Positions 7,934 through 18,699 of a stretch of DNA of 53,893 nucleotides are shown in pieces. Source of the stretch: Flavobacteriales bacterium (GTDB lineage: Bacteria > Bacteroidota > Bacteroidia > Flavobacteriales_G > Salibacteraceae); contig JABAYK010000071.1 of NCBI GenBank assembly GCA_018609045.1, forward strand, positions 1-53,893, in the 5' to 3' direction. The number at the start of each line of letters is the position of its first letter. The stretch's first letter is position 1. The notes below the pieces were generated by a model that was given only the letters and a program-made list of their open reading frames with translations, made no database searches and had not been told where the DNA came from. The position numbers and the translations under genes were made by a program.

Positions 7934-8816
7934 CCTTCATGTTTTGCAGCAACAACCTTAATTTATACAAATCGAAAAAGTGCAAAGATGGGTTCGAACC
8001 CATTAAGTTTCTTTCCAAATTCGGATAAATAATATTTAGTGCACCAAGTACTAAACTAGATAAGCCTATTTTTTTTAGCTTTTGATAAGTAGAAAAAAGT
8101 CTATTGTCAGAATCTATTTGATTTGATTTAATAAGCTGGGCCAAATTTTTTACACCATTGGTAGTTTTTTGCAAAAACTCTTCAGCATCTTCAAGGCCAA
8201 TATGGAATAATGGGTTGTTGATGTGTTTTACAGTAATATTTTTCGCTTTTAAATCTTGAGCAAAAACTGTGTCTTCGTGACCATAACCTATCAAGTTTTC
8301 ATGAAAAGGAACTTGCTCAACAACTTTTCTTTCCACCCAAAAATTATTGGTCATGAAATATTTGTAAGGCTTTTGCATGCGAGTTTCAGCATCAAAAACT
8401 TCTCTTTTTGTGCCATAAATCCAACGTAAATTTTTCTTTCTTTCGGCAGGCTTATTCTCCTTGTATATTCTTCCACCAAAAATTACAGGGGCAATATTTC
8501 TATTGTCCCAAAAGGTTTTAATGTAATTATCGCTTTTGGTTGCTGAATCGCAATCCATAAAAATTTGATGGTCGAAAGTAGCTTCTTTGCTTAATAAATT
8601 ACGTATTGCTGCTCTGCCTAAGTTTTTTTTCAATTCTATAAGAACAACGTTTTCTAACTTTTCAATAGATTTATTTTGTTCTAAAAATTGAGCAGTAGAA
8701 CCATCATCATAGCATCTTATTTCGAAAGGAATTGCCAAATCTGTACATTGCTGGTGCAGGTCTTGCACCAAATTGGTAACATTAAAGTTATAAATTGGAA
8801 TTAATACAGATAGCAC
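7926..8816 (-). CDS. Glycosyltransferase family 2
   Basis: The 296-residue protein opens with LSVLIPIYN, followed by RCYDDGST, the nucleotide-binding aspartates of a GT-A fold, and IFMDCDSA, a DxD-like site around residue 90. KYFMTNNFWVERKVVE and NLIGYGHEDTVFAQDLKAK resemble the acceptor-side region with the ED motif used as general base. The start is GTG, four bases after ftsE. It overlaps the downstream methyltransferase by eight bases. It probably transfers a sugar to a lipid-linked or protein acceptor at the cytoplasmic membrane; specificity is unknown. Confidence 0.85.
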   Translation of the reverse strand: MLSVLIPIYNFNVTNLVQDLHQQCTDLAIPFEIRCYDDGSTAQFLEQNKSIEKLENVVLIELKKNLGRAAIRNLLSKEATFDHQIFMDCDSATKSDNYIKTFWDNRNIAPVIFGGRIYKENKPAERKKNLRWIYGTKREVFDAETRMQKPYKYFMTNNFWVERKVVEQVPFHENLIGYGHEDTVFAQDLKAKNITVKHINNPLFHIGLEDAEEFLQKTTNGVKNLAQLIKSNQIDSDNRLFSTYQKLKKIGLSSLVLGALNIIYPNLERNLMGSNPSLHFFDLYKLRLLLQNMKGV

Positions 8817-8820
8817 TCGC

Positions 8821-9501
8821 TTAAATTGCAGTTGTTTTTTCCTCTAACAATTTGCCTTCTTCACATTTTATGGTTCTAGCAGGAAACTTTTCCATGATTT
8901 TATAATCGTGTGTTGCCATTAAAATTGCCCTTCCATTGTTGCTAATTTCTATCAACAACTCAATAATTTTATCAGAGGTTTCAGGGTCTAAATTCCCCGT
9001 GGGCTCGTCTGCTAAAATTAAATCAGGATCGTTAACCAATGCTCTTGCAATTGCAACCCTTTGTTGTTCTCCTCCAGATAATTCATGCGGATATTTAAAT
9101 CCTTTTGTGGCTAAACCAACTCTATTTAAAACTTCTTCGGCACGAGCTTTAATTTCATTTTTATCCTTCCAGCCTGTGGCTTTCATCACAAAAATCAAAT
9201 TTTCATTGATGGTTCTGTCTCCTAACAATTGAAAATCTTGAAATACAATACCCAATTTTCTTCTTAAAAAAGGTATTTTTTTTCTTTTTAATTTAGGTAA
9301 ACCAAAAGTTGCAACTTCACCGCTTCCTTCTTTTAAGGGAAGTTCTCCGTATAAAGTTTTTAGCAAAGAGCTCTTGCCACTGCCTGTTTTTCCAATTAGG
9401 TAAACAAACTCTCCTTTGTTGATAGTAAGGTTTACGTCTTTTAAAACTAGGTTATGTAAAATAGAAATATTGGCTCCTGCCAGACTTACAATAGGCTCCA
9501 T
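8821..9501 (-). CDS. ftsE: ABC-type ATPase of the FtsE family
   Basis: The 226-residue ATP-binding subunit resembles FtsE, which with FtsX couples cell division to activation of septal peptidoglycan hydrolases. All ABC motifs are present: Walker A GKTGSGKS (37-44), Q-loop FQDFQLL (87-93), signature LSGGEQQ (141-147), Walker B LILADEP (161-167) and switch histidine H198. The sequence QDFQLLGDRTINEN is typical of FtsE. The ftsX gene is not adjacent, which is common in Bacteroidota, and ftsE instead heads an operon of GT2, methyltransferase and HAD phosphatase genes. An exact -7 box lies 18 bases upstream. A LolD-like ATPase is the main alternative. Confidence 0.85.
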   Translation of the reverse strand: MEPIVSLAGANISILHNLVLKDVNLTINKGEFVYLIGKTGSGKSSLLKTLYGELPLKEGSGEVATFGLPKLKRKKIPFLRRKLGIVFQDFQLLGDRTINENLIFVMKATGWKDKNEIKARAEEVLNRVGLATKGFKYPHELSGGEQQRVAIARALVNDPDLILADEPTGNLDPETSDKIIELLIEISNNGRAILMATHDYKIMEKFPARTIKCEEGKLLEEKTTAI

Positions 9502-9518
9502 CCAAAAAAATGTTTTTT

Positions 9519-9526
9519 CAAAAGTA
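9519..9526 (-). promoter_or_regulatory. -7 promoter element for the ftsE operon
   Basis: The reverse strand carries TACTTTTG, an exact TAnnTTTG match, 18 bases before the ftsE ATG. A clear -33 TTTG at the expected spacing is not seen. Confidence 0.45.
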
Positions 9527-9575
9527 ATATTATCTTAATGTGTAACCCTTTAAAATAAAGAGTTTGGTATTTGTG

Positions 9576-9597
9576 TTTCAACAGATTTAGGTTGAAA
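9576..9597. repeat. Short inverted repeat between ftsE and the TPR gene
   Basis: TTTCAAC and GTTGAAA form perfect seven-base arms around an eight-base loop (9583-9590). It lies in the middle of the divergent gap, about 75 bases from each start codon. No T-run follows it on either strand, so it is not an obvious terminator; an operator or RNA hairpin is possible. Confidence 0.35.
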
Positions 9598-9670
9598 ACT
9601 AATGATTTATGCAATTAAAGTAGGGTAGTGCTGGCAATACTTTTACATATTACTAATTGGGCCCAATTGT

Positions 9671-12600
9671 ATGATTAAAAATATAAAGTTATCTATTGTT
9701 TTTTTGCTTGCATTGCTTGTAAATGCTAAAGCTCAAAAACAACAATATTACGAAACCGAATACAACAATTTTAGAAGAGGATTAGAGCTTTTTGATAAGG
9801 AAAAGTACGGCGCTGCTCAAAAAGTTTTTGCCGATTTAGTAGAAAAAATAAACGATCCTACAAATGAAGCAAGTGTAAACGCCGAGTATTATTTGGCTAT
9901 TTGTGGGGTGTATTTATTTAATCGCGATGCCGATTTTTTACTAAGAGATTTTATTGAAAAGCACCCGGAAAGCCCCAGAGTTGAAGATGCTTACTACCAA
10001 TTAGGGATTTTTAATTACCGAAAACGCAAGTGGGATAATGCTATTCATTGGTTTAAACAGGTTGATCCTTATAAGTTAAGCCAAACCGAAAATCATGATT
10101 ATACCTTTAAATATGGGTATGCTTTGTTCGAAATCGAAAGTTTTGAAGAAGCTAGTCAAAAGTTTTTTAGCATAAAAGATGTTGATAATGCCTATGCTGC
10201 TCCTGCTCAATATTACTTTGCTCACATAGCTTATCAAGATGAACAAAATCAAACAGCCTTAGAAGCTTTTCAAAAGCTTGAAGGCCATGAACAGTTTGGT
10301 CCTGTTGTACCTTTTTACATTTCGCAACTTTTATACAAGCAAAAAAAGTTTGACGAGTTAATCGAATATGCACCACCGCTTTTAGAAAATAACAACACTA
10401 AAAGAGCAGAAGAAATTTCTAGGCTAATTGGTGAATCTTATTATGGAAAGCAACAATATGCTGAAGCTATTCCTTTTCTTGAATATTTTCAAGAAAAAAC
10501 TAGAAACAATTCAGCCCAAGATCGCTACCAGTTAGCTTATTGTTATTACCAAGTTGGAGATTATGAAAAAGCTATCCAATCATTTGCGAAATTAAGTGGT
10601 TACGAAGATGAGTTAGGCCAAACATCACTATATCAATTAGCAGATTGCTATTTAAAATCAAATGAAAAAGCTTCCGCAAGAAATGCCTTTTTAGAAACTT
10701 ATAAAATGGGTTACGATGAAAGGCTAACCCAAGACGCGTTATTTAATTATGCGAAGCTTTCTTACGAATTACAATTCGACCCTTACAACAAAGCCATTAA
10801 AGCATTTAACAGATTCATCGAAGAATATCCGAATTCACCAAGGCTAGACGAAGCTTATAATTATTTAACCAATTTGTATTTAACATCTAAAAGTTATGAT
10901 GATGCCTTAGCTTCTATCGAAAAAATTTCAAAACTTGATATTAAACTTCAACAAGCTTATCAAACCATTGCCTATAATAAAGGAATTGAAGATTTTCAAA
11001 ATAGAAACCTTGAGACAGCAATTGCTTATTTAGAAAGATCAGAAAAATACCCAATAGACAAGAATAAAAACACACTTGCCCAATATTGGAAAGCAGAGGC
11101 TCAGTATAGGTTGAAAAACTATGATGAAAGCACGAAGTTGTATGAGAACTACATTTATCAGCCTCTAGCGATTCTGCAAAATGAATTTAAAATGGCTCAT
11201 TACAGTTTGGGGTACGCCTATTACAAACTCGAAGATTTTGATAATGCAGCTAAATGGTTTAGAAAATATGTAGGTAACCAAAATGTTACAGATTCAATTA
11301 GATTAGCAGATAGCTATGTGAGAATTGGAGACTGTTACTTTATTCAAAAAGAATACTTTAAAGCTATTGATTTTTACCAGCAATCAACAAATTACAGAGG
11401 GTTAGATAACGATTACGGAATGCTTCAAACAGCATTGGCACAAGGTGTAATTAAAAAATCTGCCGAAAAAGTTGAAACACTTGAAAAACTAATATCTGAG
11501 TTTCCAAATTCAAAATACTTAGATGTAGCAAAATTTCAATTGGGTAGAAGCTTTATGCTAGCCAATGAAACCAACAAGAGTATAAACTATTTCTTTAAAG
11601 TTGTTGATGATCATCCAAATTCTACCTATGTAAAACAATCGCTTACTAGCCTTGGACTATTGTATTACAATACAAATGAGAATCAAAAAGCTTTGGATAT
11701 TTTTAAACGAGTAGTTAATGATTATCCAAATTATGAAGACTCTAAAGAGGCCCTTGTTTACATAAAAAACATTTATGTAGAAAAAGGTGATGTTGCTGCT
11801 TATGCAGATTTTGTAAATAATTTAGCCTTCGTAAATATTACCAAAGCCTCATTAGATTCTACCACTTATGATGCAGCAGTTTTAAAATATTTGAATGAAG
11901 ATTGCGCAGCTGCAACTGCAGACTTTACAGCATATTTAGAGCAATTTAATCCAGCCAACTTTGCTTTGAATGCTCATTTTTACAGAGCAGAATGTTTGTA
12001 TAAGGCAAATAAAATTGACGAAGCTTATGCCGATTACAAATACGTTATTGAAAACGGAAACAATAAGTTTACCGAGAGTACTTTAATAAATGCAAGTAAA
12101 ATTGCTTTTAACCAAGAAAAATTTAACGAAGCATTACCTTATTTTATCGATTTAGAAAAAGTAGCCACTTTTCCTTCTGTTAAGCTAGACGCTATTTTAG
12201 GGCAAATGAGATGCTTTTATTACCTTAATAGTTTAGAGAGCGCAACCGAATATGCCGACAAGGTTTTGGCTGAGCAAAAATTAGAAAAGGACCTTTTCGT
12301 AGAGGCCTCTTTTATAAAAGCCTACGTGGCAGAAAATAAAGGTGATTTTGAAACTGCCCTGAATTATTTCTCTGCAGTTTCTGATACTTCTGAATCTGAG
12401 TATAGTGCCGAGTCGAAATGTCATATGGCTGATATTTATTTCAAATTAGATAGCTTTAAAACCTCCACTCAAATCATAAATAGCATTGTAAGTCAAGTGC
12501 CATCATATGATTATTGGATTGCCAAAGGGCTAATTTTATTAGCAGATATTTTTCTTGCTCAAGGCGATGCTTTTCAAGCTAAGGCAACACTTCAAAGTAT

Positions 12601-12811
12601 AGTAGATAATTACGAGGGAGACCCTATGATTATTCAAATTGCAGAAACAAACCTCCAAAAAATAATAGAAATGGAAACCGAGGAGGAAGAAGTGGAGGAA
12701 GAACCTCTCGAAATTGATTTGGGAAATTTAGATGATGATTTAATAGACCTTTTTGAAGAAGAGGAAGAAGTAGAAGACAATATTCCTGGAAATCAAACAG
12801 AAAAGAACTAA
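9671..12811 (+). CDS. Large periplasmic tetratricopeptide-repeat protein
   Basis: The 1046-residue protein has a signal peptide (hydrophobic core at 6-18, likely cleavage after NAKA near residue 21). Almost the whole mature protein is made of TPR/Sel1-like helical repeats, recognisable as recurring blocks such as AEYYLAICGVYLFN, DAYYQLGIFNYRKRKWDNAI, DRYQLAYCYYQVGDYEKAI and AHYSLGYAYYKLEDFDNAA. The last 60 residues are strongly acidic (glutamate and aspartate runs) with little structure. The next gene, an outer-membrane barrel, follows after three bases, so a scaffold or assembly role at the outer membrane is a reasonable inference. A candidate -7 box (TACTTTTA, 9638-9645) lies upstream. No catalytic domain is visible. 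Confidence 0.85.
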   Translation: MIKNIKLSIVFLLALLVNAKAQKQQYYETEYNNFRRGLELFDKEKYGAAQKVFADLVEKINDPTNEASVNAEYYLAICGVYLFNRDADFLLRDFIEKHPESPRVEDAYYQLGIFNYRKRKWDNAIHWFKQVDPYKLSQTENHDYTFKYGYALFEIESFEEASQKFFSIKDVDNAYAAPAQYYFAHIAYQDEQNQTALEAFQKLEGHEQFGPVVPFYISQLLYKQKKFDELIEYAPPLLENNNTKRAEEISRLIGESYYGKQQYAEAIPFLEYFQEKTRNNSAQDRYQLAYCYYQVGDYEKAIQSFAKLSGYEDELGQTSLYQLADCYLKSNEKASARNAFLETYKMGYDERLTQDALFNYAKLSYELQFDPYNKAIKAFNRFIEEYPNSPRLDEAYNYLTNLYLTSKSYDDALASIEKISKLDIKLQQAYQTIAYNKGIEDFQNRNLETAIAYLERSEKYPIDKNKNTLAQYWKAEAQYRLKNYDESTKLYENYIYQPLAILQNEFKMAHYSLGYAYYKLEDFDNAAKWFRKYVGNQNVTDSIRLADSYVRIGDCYFIQKEYFKAIDFYQQSTNYRGLDNDYGMLQTALAQGVIKKSAEKVETLEKLISEFPNSKYLDVAKFQLGRSFMLANETNKSINYFFKVVDDHPNSTYVKQSLTSLGLLYYNTNENQKALDIFKRVVNDYPNYEDSKEALVYIKNIYVEKGDVAAYADFVNNLAFVNITKASLDSTTYDAAVLKYLNEDCAAATADFTAYLEQFNPANFALNAHFYRAECLYKANKIDEAYADYKYVIENGNNKFTESTLINASKIAFNQEKFNEALPYFIDLEKVATFPSVKLDAILGQMRCFYYLNSLESATEYADKVLAEQKLEKDLFVEASFIKAYVAENKGDFETALNYFSAVSDTSESEYSAESKCHMADIYFKLDSFKTSTQIINSIVSQVPSYDYWIAKGLILLADIFLAQGDAFQAKATLQSIVDNYEGDPMIIQIAETNLQKIIEMETEEEEVEEEPLEIDLGNLDDDLIDLFEEEEEVEDNIPGNQTEKN

Positions 12812-12814
12812 GCC

Positions 12815-14560
12815 ATGAAGAACATGAATAATTTAAATTCCCCAAAACTTCTTTTACTTTCAGTTATCTTTTGCTTAGTTTCAAGTATTTCTATGGCTCA
12901 AACGCCTGCATTTACAAGAACAGGCGACTCAATAAAAACAAAAGATATTTTAATTGTAAAAGATTTTGAGCCAGTTATATCTGAAGCTTTTAAAATTAGC
13001 GATAACCCAAGAATTTCAGATACTTTAAAACCCGAAGTTGGAGACTTGAGTTATGAATTGCTCAAAAAACAAATTCCTACTGAATTTAATGTTGTGCCCA
13101 TCAAAGCAGCTGTAATGAAAGGAGAGCCTCTTGAAAAACTTTACAGAGCTTATGCTAAAGGTGGATATGGACTTTACAATACTGCCCTTGGCGAACTTTA
13201 TGTAAACAACTTGAGGTCTAGAACAAAAAATGGAGGCTTTTATGCCAAACATCTTTCCTCGAACGGAAATATTAAAAATGTTGGCTATAGCGGTTTTTCA
13301 AATACCAACGTTAAAGCTTACGGGAAACAAATTTTTTACAATAAAATTTTAGCCGGTAGTGGCTCATATCAGCACGATAGATACCACTTTTATGGATTCG
13401 ATACGAAGAATGATACATTGCCAACCGATTTATTTTCAGATAGCTTAGCCAAGTCGCGCATTCAACAAAACTTTCAAAAATTAGCTGGTGAAATTCAGTT
13501 TAAATCTTACTTTAAAGATTCAGACTTGGTTAATTTCGATTTTAATTTAAAAGCATATAACCTAACCAATAGTTTTTCTGAAAATGAAACCAATATAAAG
13601 TTAGCAACAGCAGTTGATAGGTTTTATGGAGATAAACATGCCTTTATCGATTTAGGAGTTGACTACAACCAATATAAAGATAACATAGCTACTTACAGTA
13701 GCACATTAGTGAATTTTGAGCCTGCCTTTGCTATGGGAGGCGAAAAGTGGCAAGTAAAAGCAGCTCTAAGAACTTTTGTAAATGCAGACTCTATAACAAC
13801 TTTTAAAGCTTATCCAATTATTCATGCCACATACAATTTGGTGGGTGATTTTATGATTCCTTATGTTGGTTTAGATGGTGGATTGGATAGAAATAATTAT
13901 GATGAATTGCGATTAATTAATCCGTTTATGCAAAATAACCCTTTACTTGCAGTAACAAATACAAAGTATGATGTTTACGGAGGAGTTAGAGGTCAGTTTA
14001 GTTCAAATTCATCATTTAATTTAAAAGCTTCTCAAAAACTGGTAGAAAATCTTCCGCTTTTTATCAATGATTACTCTCAAATAATACCAAATAGGTTTGT
14101 GGTGGTTTACGACACAGCAGAGATAACCACTTTAACTGCAGAATTTAGTTATCAACAAAGAGACAAACTCAATATTTTTGGTAGGGGAGATTATTTTATT
14201 TACTCAACCAAGCACGAAGCAAAAGCTTGGCATACTCCAAGTTTTAGAGCCAGCCTCGGAGCAATTTACGATTTACAAGATAAATTGGTATTAAAAACTG
14301 ATATTTATTACATCTCAAACCAATTTGCAAAATCATTTAATTCGCTTGATGGTGAGGCACTTGGCTATGGAGTTTATGCTAAAGAATTAAAAGGATTAAT
14401 AGATATTAATATTGGAGCAGAATATAAATATAACAAAAAACTAAGTGGCTGGATAAGCCTTCAAAACTTAGCTTCTATAAAATACGAAAGGTGGAATTAT
14501 TACCCAACGCAAGGCTTTTTAGGAATGTTAGGGTTTACATATTCTTTCTGGTCGAGGTAA
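12815..14560 (+). CDS. Outer-membrane beta-barrel protein
   Basis: The 581-residue protein has a signal peptide ending near SISMAQ (residue 29); a second in-frame ATG three codons downstream is an alternative start. After a short conserved N-terminal segment (DILIVKDFEPVISEAFKISD) comes a long series of alternating aromatic/polar strands, with repeated glycine turns and a C-terminal strand MLGFTYSFWSR. This pattern fits a barrel related to TonB receptors but lacking a recognisable plug. It follows the TPR gene with a three-base gap and precedes gyrB. The partnership with the TPR protein is inferred from gene order. Ligand and function are unknown. Confidence 0.75.
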   Translation: MKNMNNLNSPKLLLLSVIFCLVSSISMAQTPAFTRTGDSIKTKDILIVKDFEPVISEAFKISDNPRISDTLKPEVGDLSYELLKKQIPTEFNVVPIKAAVMKGEPLEKLYRAYAKGGYGLYNTALGELYVNNLRSRTKNGGFYAKHLSSNGNIKNVGYSGFSNTNVKAYGKQIFYNKILAGSGSYQHDRYHFYGFDTKNDTLPTDLFSDSLAKSRIQQNFQKLAGEIQFKSYFKDSDLVNFDFNLKAYNLTNSFSENETNIKLATAVDRFYGDKHAFIDLGVDYNQYKDNIATYSSTLVNFEPAFAMGGEKWQVKAALRTFVNADSITTFKAYPIIHATYNLVGDFMIPYVGLDGGLDRNNYDELRLINPFMQNNPLLAVTNTKYDVYGGVRGQFSSNSSFNLKASQKLVENLPLFINDYSQIIPNRFVVVYDTAEITTLTAEFSYQQRDKLNIFGRGDYFIYSTKHEAKAWHTPSFRASLGAIYDLQDKLVLKTDIYYISNQFAKSFNSLDGEALGYGVYAKELKGLIDINIGAEYKYNKKLSGWISLQNLASIKYERWNYYPTQGFLGMLGFTYSFWSR

Positions 14561-14632
14561 ACTGTTAATTACCTGTTGATAAAACCCCTCAATCCTTAGT
14601 ATTCATAAGGGTTTAAGCCGATTTTCAATCGC

Positions 14633-14640
14633 TATATTTG
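14633..14640 (+). promoter_or_regulatory. -7 promoter element for gyrB
   Basis: TATATTTG is an exact TAnnTTTG match 29 bases upstream of the gyrB ATG. The upstream region is T-rich (ATTTTC) but has no perfect TTTG at -33. Confidence 0.5.
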
Positions 14641-14666
14641 TTGTTTAGCCAAAATTTTTAATGTAA

Positions 14667-16628
<1,962 letters not shown>

Positions 16629-16646
16629 TATTTGATAATTATTGAA

Positions 16647-16686
16647 AAAAAAAATCCCAAGTTGTTTTTAACTTGGGATTTTTTTT
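16647..16686. terminator. Bidirectional intrinsic terminator after gyrB
   Basis: A perfect 17-base inverted repeat, AAAAAAAATCCCAAGTT (16647-16663) and its complement (16670-16686), encloses a six-base loop. The arms end in A8 and T8, so the hairpin with a U-tract works on both strands and separates gyrB from the converging PKD/anti-sigma gene. Confidence 0.92.
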
Positions 16687-16703
16687 GGTTTAATATTTAA
16701 CTA

Positions 16704-17948
16704 TTAGTTTGATATTACAATCGACCCCCCATATTCATTCATGTTTCCAGTTTCGTCTTTAACAACTGCAATCCAAAAGAAAATATCGCCAGATTTTGCT
16801 CTTGCCCCATTTGCTATTGAACCATCCCAAGAATTAGAAGGGTTATTTGTGTTAAAAACTACAAGACCATTGGCATCAACAATTTTAAGGTCAAATACCT
16901 TGTCAGAATTCAACAATGCTATTGGCATCCATGTATCGTTTTGACCATCGCCATTAGGCGAAAAAGCATTAGGCGCTAGTAAGTTATAGGCTCTCATAAC
17001 ATAAACTTGCTTTTGCGTAGAGTCGGCACAACCAAACTCATTTTCAGCCATTAGTTTTACATTGTAATGTCCTTTTCTAAAATAAGTGTGTTTTGGGTTT
17101 TCTTCTGTAGAAATTTTACTATCACCAAAATTCCATCTAAATTTCAAATTAGGTTCGTTAGCATTAAAACAAATTGACGAATTATGACAATGAAAATCGG
17201 TTGTTTCGTAATCAAAATCAGCAATTGGTTTTGGGTTTACAATAACTTGCTTTTCAGCTTTACTTATTTTGTTGTTTGCATCTACCATAGTTAAAGTAAT
17301 AAAGTAGTTTCCTGCATTTTCAAACTTATGTTTGGCAGAAAACCTCTTTGCAGATTTACCATCTCCAAAATCCCAAGAAATTGATTTAACAGCCATTGAG
17401 TCTGAAGGCTTCAAAGTGAAAACTTCATTGGCACAAACTTCCATTTTTGAAATTATTTCGATAGAGTTTATTGAAGGTTTAACTTCTTTACGCTCATCAA
17501 CTTTGGTTTCTGTTTTTTGAGAAACTTCTATTGTGCTATTTACTTTTTCTTCAACTTGTTTTGGAGTATTTAATTTAGGTTGAGTAATTTTTGGTTTAAC
17601 TTCTTTTTTGGTAGCTTTTTCAATTTGAGGTTCAGGTTTAACAATTTTTTTTGTTGACTCTTGCTCAATTTTAGGTTGAGAAGCAGATTTTACTTTTTCA
17701 ACCAATTTAATTGGTTTGGTTTCTTGAACTTCATTGTTAGATTGAAGTAAGAAAATTGATAAAGCAACAATTGCAGCTGCTGAAGTAATTCCCAAAACCC
17801 ATTTTAAAGTAGATTTACCTACCTTATTATTTGGGGTATTTAATTTTGATTCAATTGCTTCCCAAGCACTAGCATCGGCAGGAGCTTCAAAGCCCTCAAC
17901 GCTATCTTTAATAAGCTTATCGAAATCGGTTAATTTATTTTCAGACAT
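16704..17948 (-). CDS. Anti-sigma-like membrane protein with PKD and gliding-type C-terminal domains
   Basis: The 414-residue protein has no signal peptide. It has a cytoplasmic N-terminus of about 47 residues (FDKLIKDSVEGFEAPADASAWEAIESKL), one membrane helix at 48-68, and a lysine/proline/glutamate-rich linker from 75 to 160 much like the periplasm-spanning part of TonB. Two PKD-like domains follow (about 163-240, with SWDFGDG, and 240-318, with RWNFGDS). The last 95 residues match the gliding-motility-associated C-terminal domain (NAFSPNGDGQNDTWMP to the final GGSIVISN). It starts eight bases inside the ECF sigma gene, so the N-terminus probably binds that sigma factor. A C-terminal gliding-type domain on an inner-membrane-anchored protein is unusual; it may sense surface or secretion state. 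Confidence 0.8.
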   Translation of the reverse strand: MSENKLTDFDKLIKDSVEGFEAPADASAWEAIESKLNTPNNKVGKSTLKWVLGITSAAAIVALSIFLLQSNNEVQETKPIKLVEKVKSASQPKIEQESTKKIVKPEPQIEKATKKEVKPKITQPKLNTPKQVEEKVNSTIEVSQKTETKVDERKEVKPSINSIEIISKMEVCANEVFTLKPSDSMAVKSISWDFGDGKSAKRFSAKHKFENAGNYFITLTMVDANNKISKAEKQVIVNPKPIADFDYETTDFHCHNSSICFNANEPNLKFRWNFGDSKISTEENPKHTYFRKGHYNVKLMAENEFGCADSTQKQVYVMRAYNLLAPNAFSPNGDGQNDTWMPIALLNSDKVFDLKIVDANGLVVFNTNNPSNSWDGSIANGARAKSGDIFFWIAVVKDETGNMNEYGGSIVISN

Positions 17949-18507
17949 TTTGGTAATTCAAATGTTTTTTCAATTCATGTTTTAATTTTCCTCTTGCTTT
18001 TGCAAGATTCGATTTTGATGTTCCTACAGAAATTTCAAGTTCATCGGCAATTTCTTGGTGCGAATAACCTTCTATAACATAAAGGTTAAAAACAGCTTTG
18101 TACGCTGGAGATAACTTTTGAATTGCCTCAAAAATTATTTCCTTTTTTATGCCGCTGTAAATAGATGCATCGTCTTCTTCCTCTTGTTCTAAATCGTATC
18201 CTTCATAAGCATCAATACTAAAGGTGTTCATTTTTTTTCGCCTTATAATATCAATCGATTTGTTTACAACAATTCTTCTCAACCAACCTTCGAAGCTTCC
18301 TTTCCCGGCATAATCATTTATTTTTTGATAAGCCAAAATAAATGCTTCTTGCACCATATCTTTTGCTTCATCTGCATCAATTGCATAGCGAAAGCAAACT
18401 CCCAACATCTTCCTGTAAAAAATTTCAAAGACCTCTTTTTGGCATTGCCTGTCTCCTTTTTGGCATCCTTCAATAATATGTTGGAGGTTGGCTTTGCCTT
18501 TTTTCAT
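17941..18507 (-). CDS. ECF-type RNA polymerase sigma factor
   Basis: The 188-residue sigma-70 family protein has region 2 (FEIFYRKMLGVCFRYAIDADEAKDMVQEAFILAYQKI, about 25-62), ending in GSFEGWLRRIVVNKSIDIIRR, an acidic linker (EQEEEDD), and region 4 at 130-180 with the helix-turn-helix YSHQEIADELEISVGTSKSNLAKARGKL. This is the extracytoplasmic-function architecture. It overlaps the downstream anti-sigma-like gene by eight bases, which points to a sigma/anti-sigma pair. A TATCTTTA element (18583-18590, reverse strand) lies about 75 bases upstream, and a TTTG-ACG-CAAA repeat closer to the start could be an operator; both are weak. The regulon is unknown. Confidence 0.93.
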   Translation of the reverse strand: MKKGKANLQHIIEGCQKGDRQCQKEVFEIFYRKMLGVCFRYAIDADEAKDMVQEAFILAYQKINDYAGKGSFEGWLRRIVVNKSIDIIRRKKMNTFSIDAYEGYDLEQEEEDDASIYSGIKKEIIFEAIQKLSPAYKAVFNLYVIEGYSHQEIADELEISVGTSKSNLAKARGKLKHELKKHLNYQNV

Positions 18508-18654
18508 TGTTTCTTTAGTTTGTTTGACGCAAACTTGGTTTAAAGGTTGCTTTTAATTGAACAGATGTGTAATTTATTATCATAAAGATATAAAGGATGA
18601 CATTATTCATTAAAATTTAAGGATTTTTCTAAACAAAACACCCCTTTTATTTGC

Positions 18655-18662
18655 TACTTTCG
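18655..18662 (+). promoter_or_regulatory. Probable -7 promoter element for mdh
   Basis: TACTTTCG resembles TAnnTTTG with one mismatch and is followed by a 37-base AT-rich leader before the mdh ATG. Confidence 0.4.
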
Positions 18663-18699
18663 CAGCGAAATTCTTAATAAAAAATTTAAAAAATCTCAC

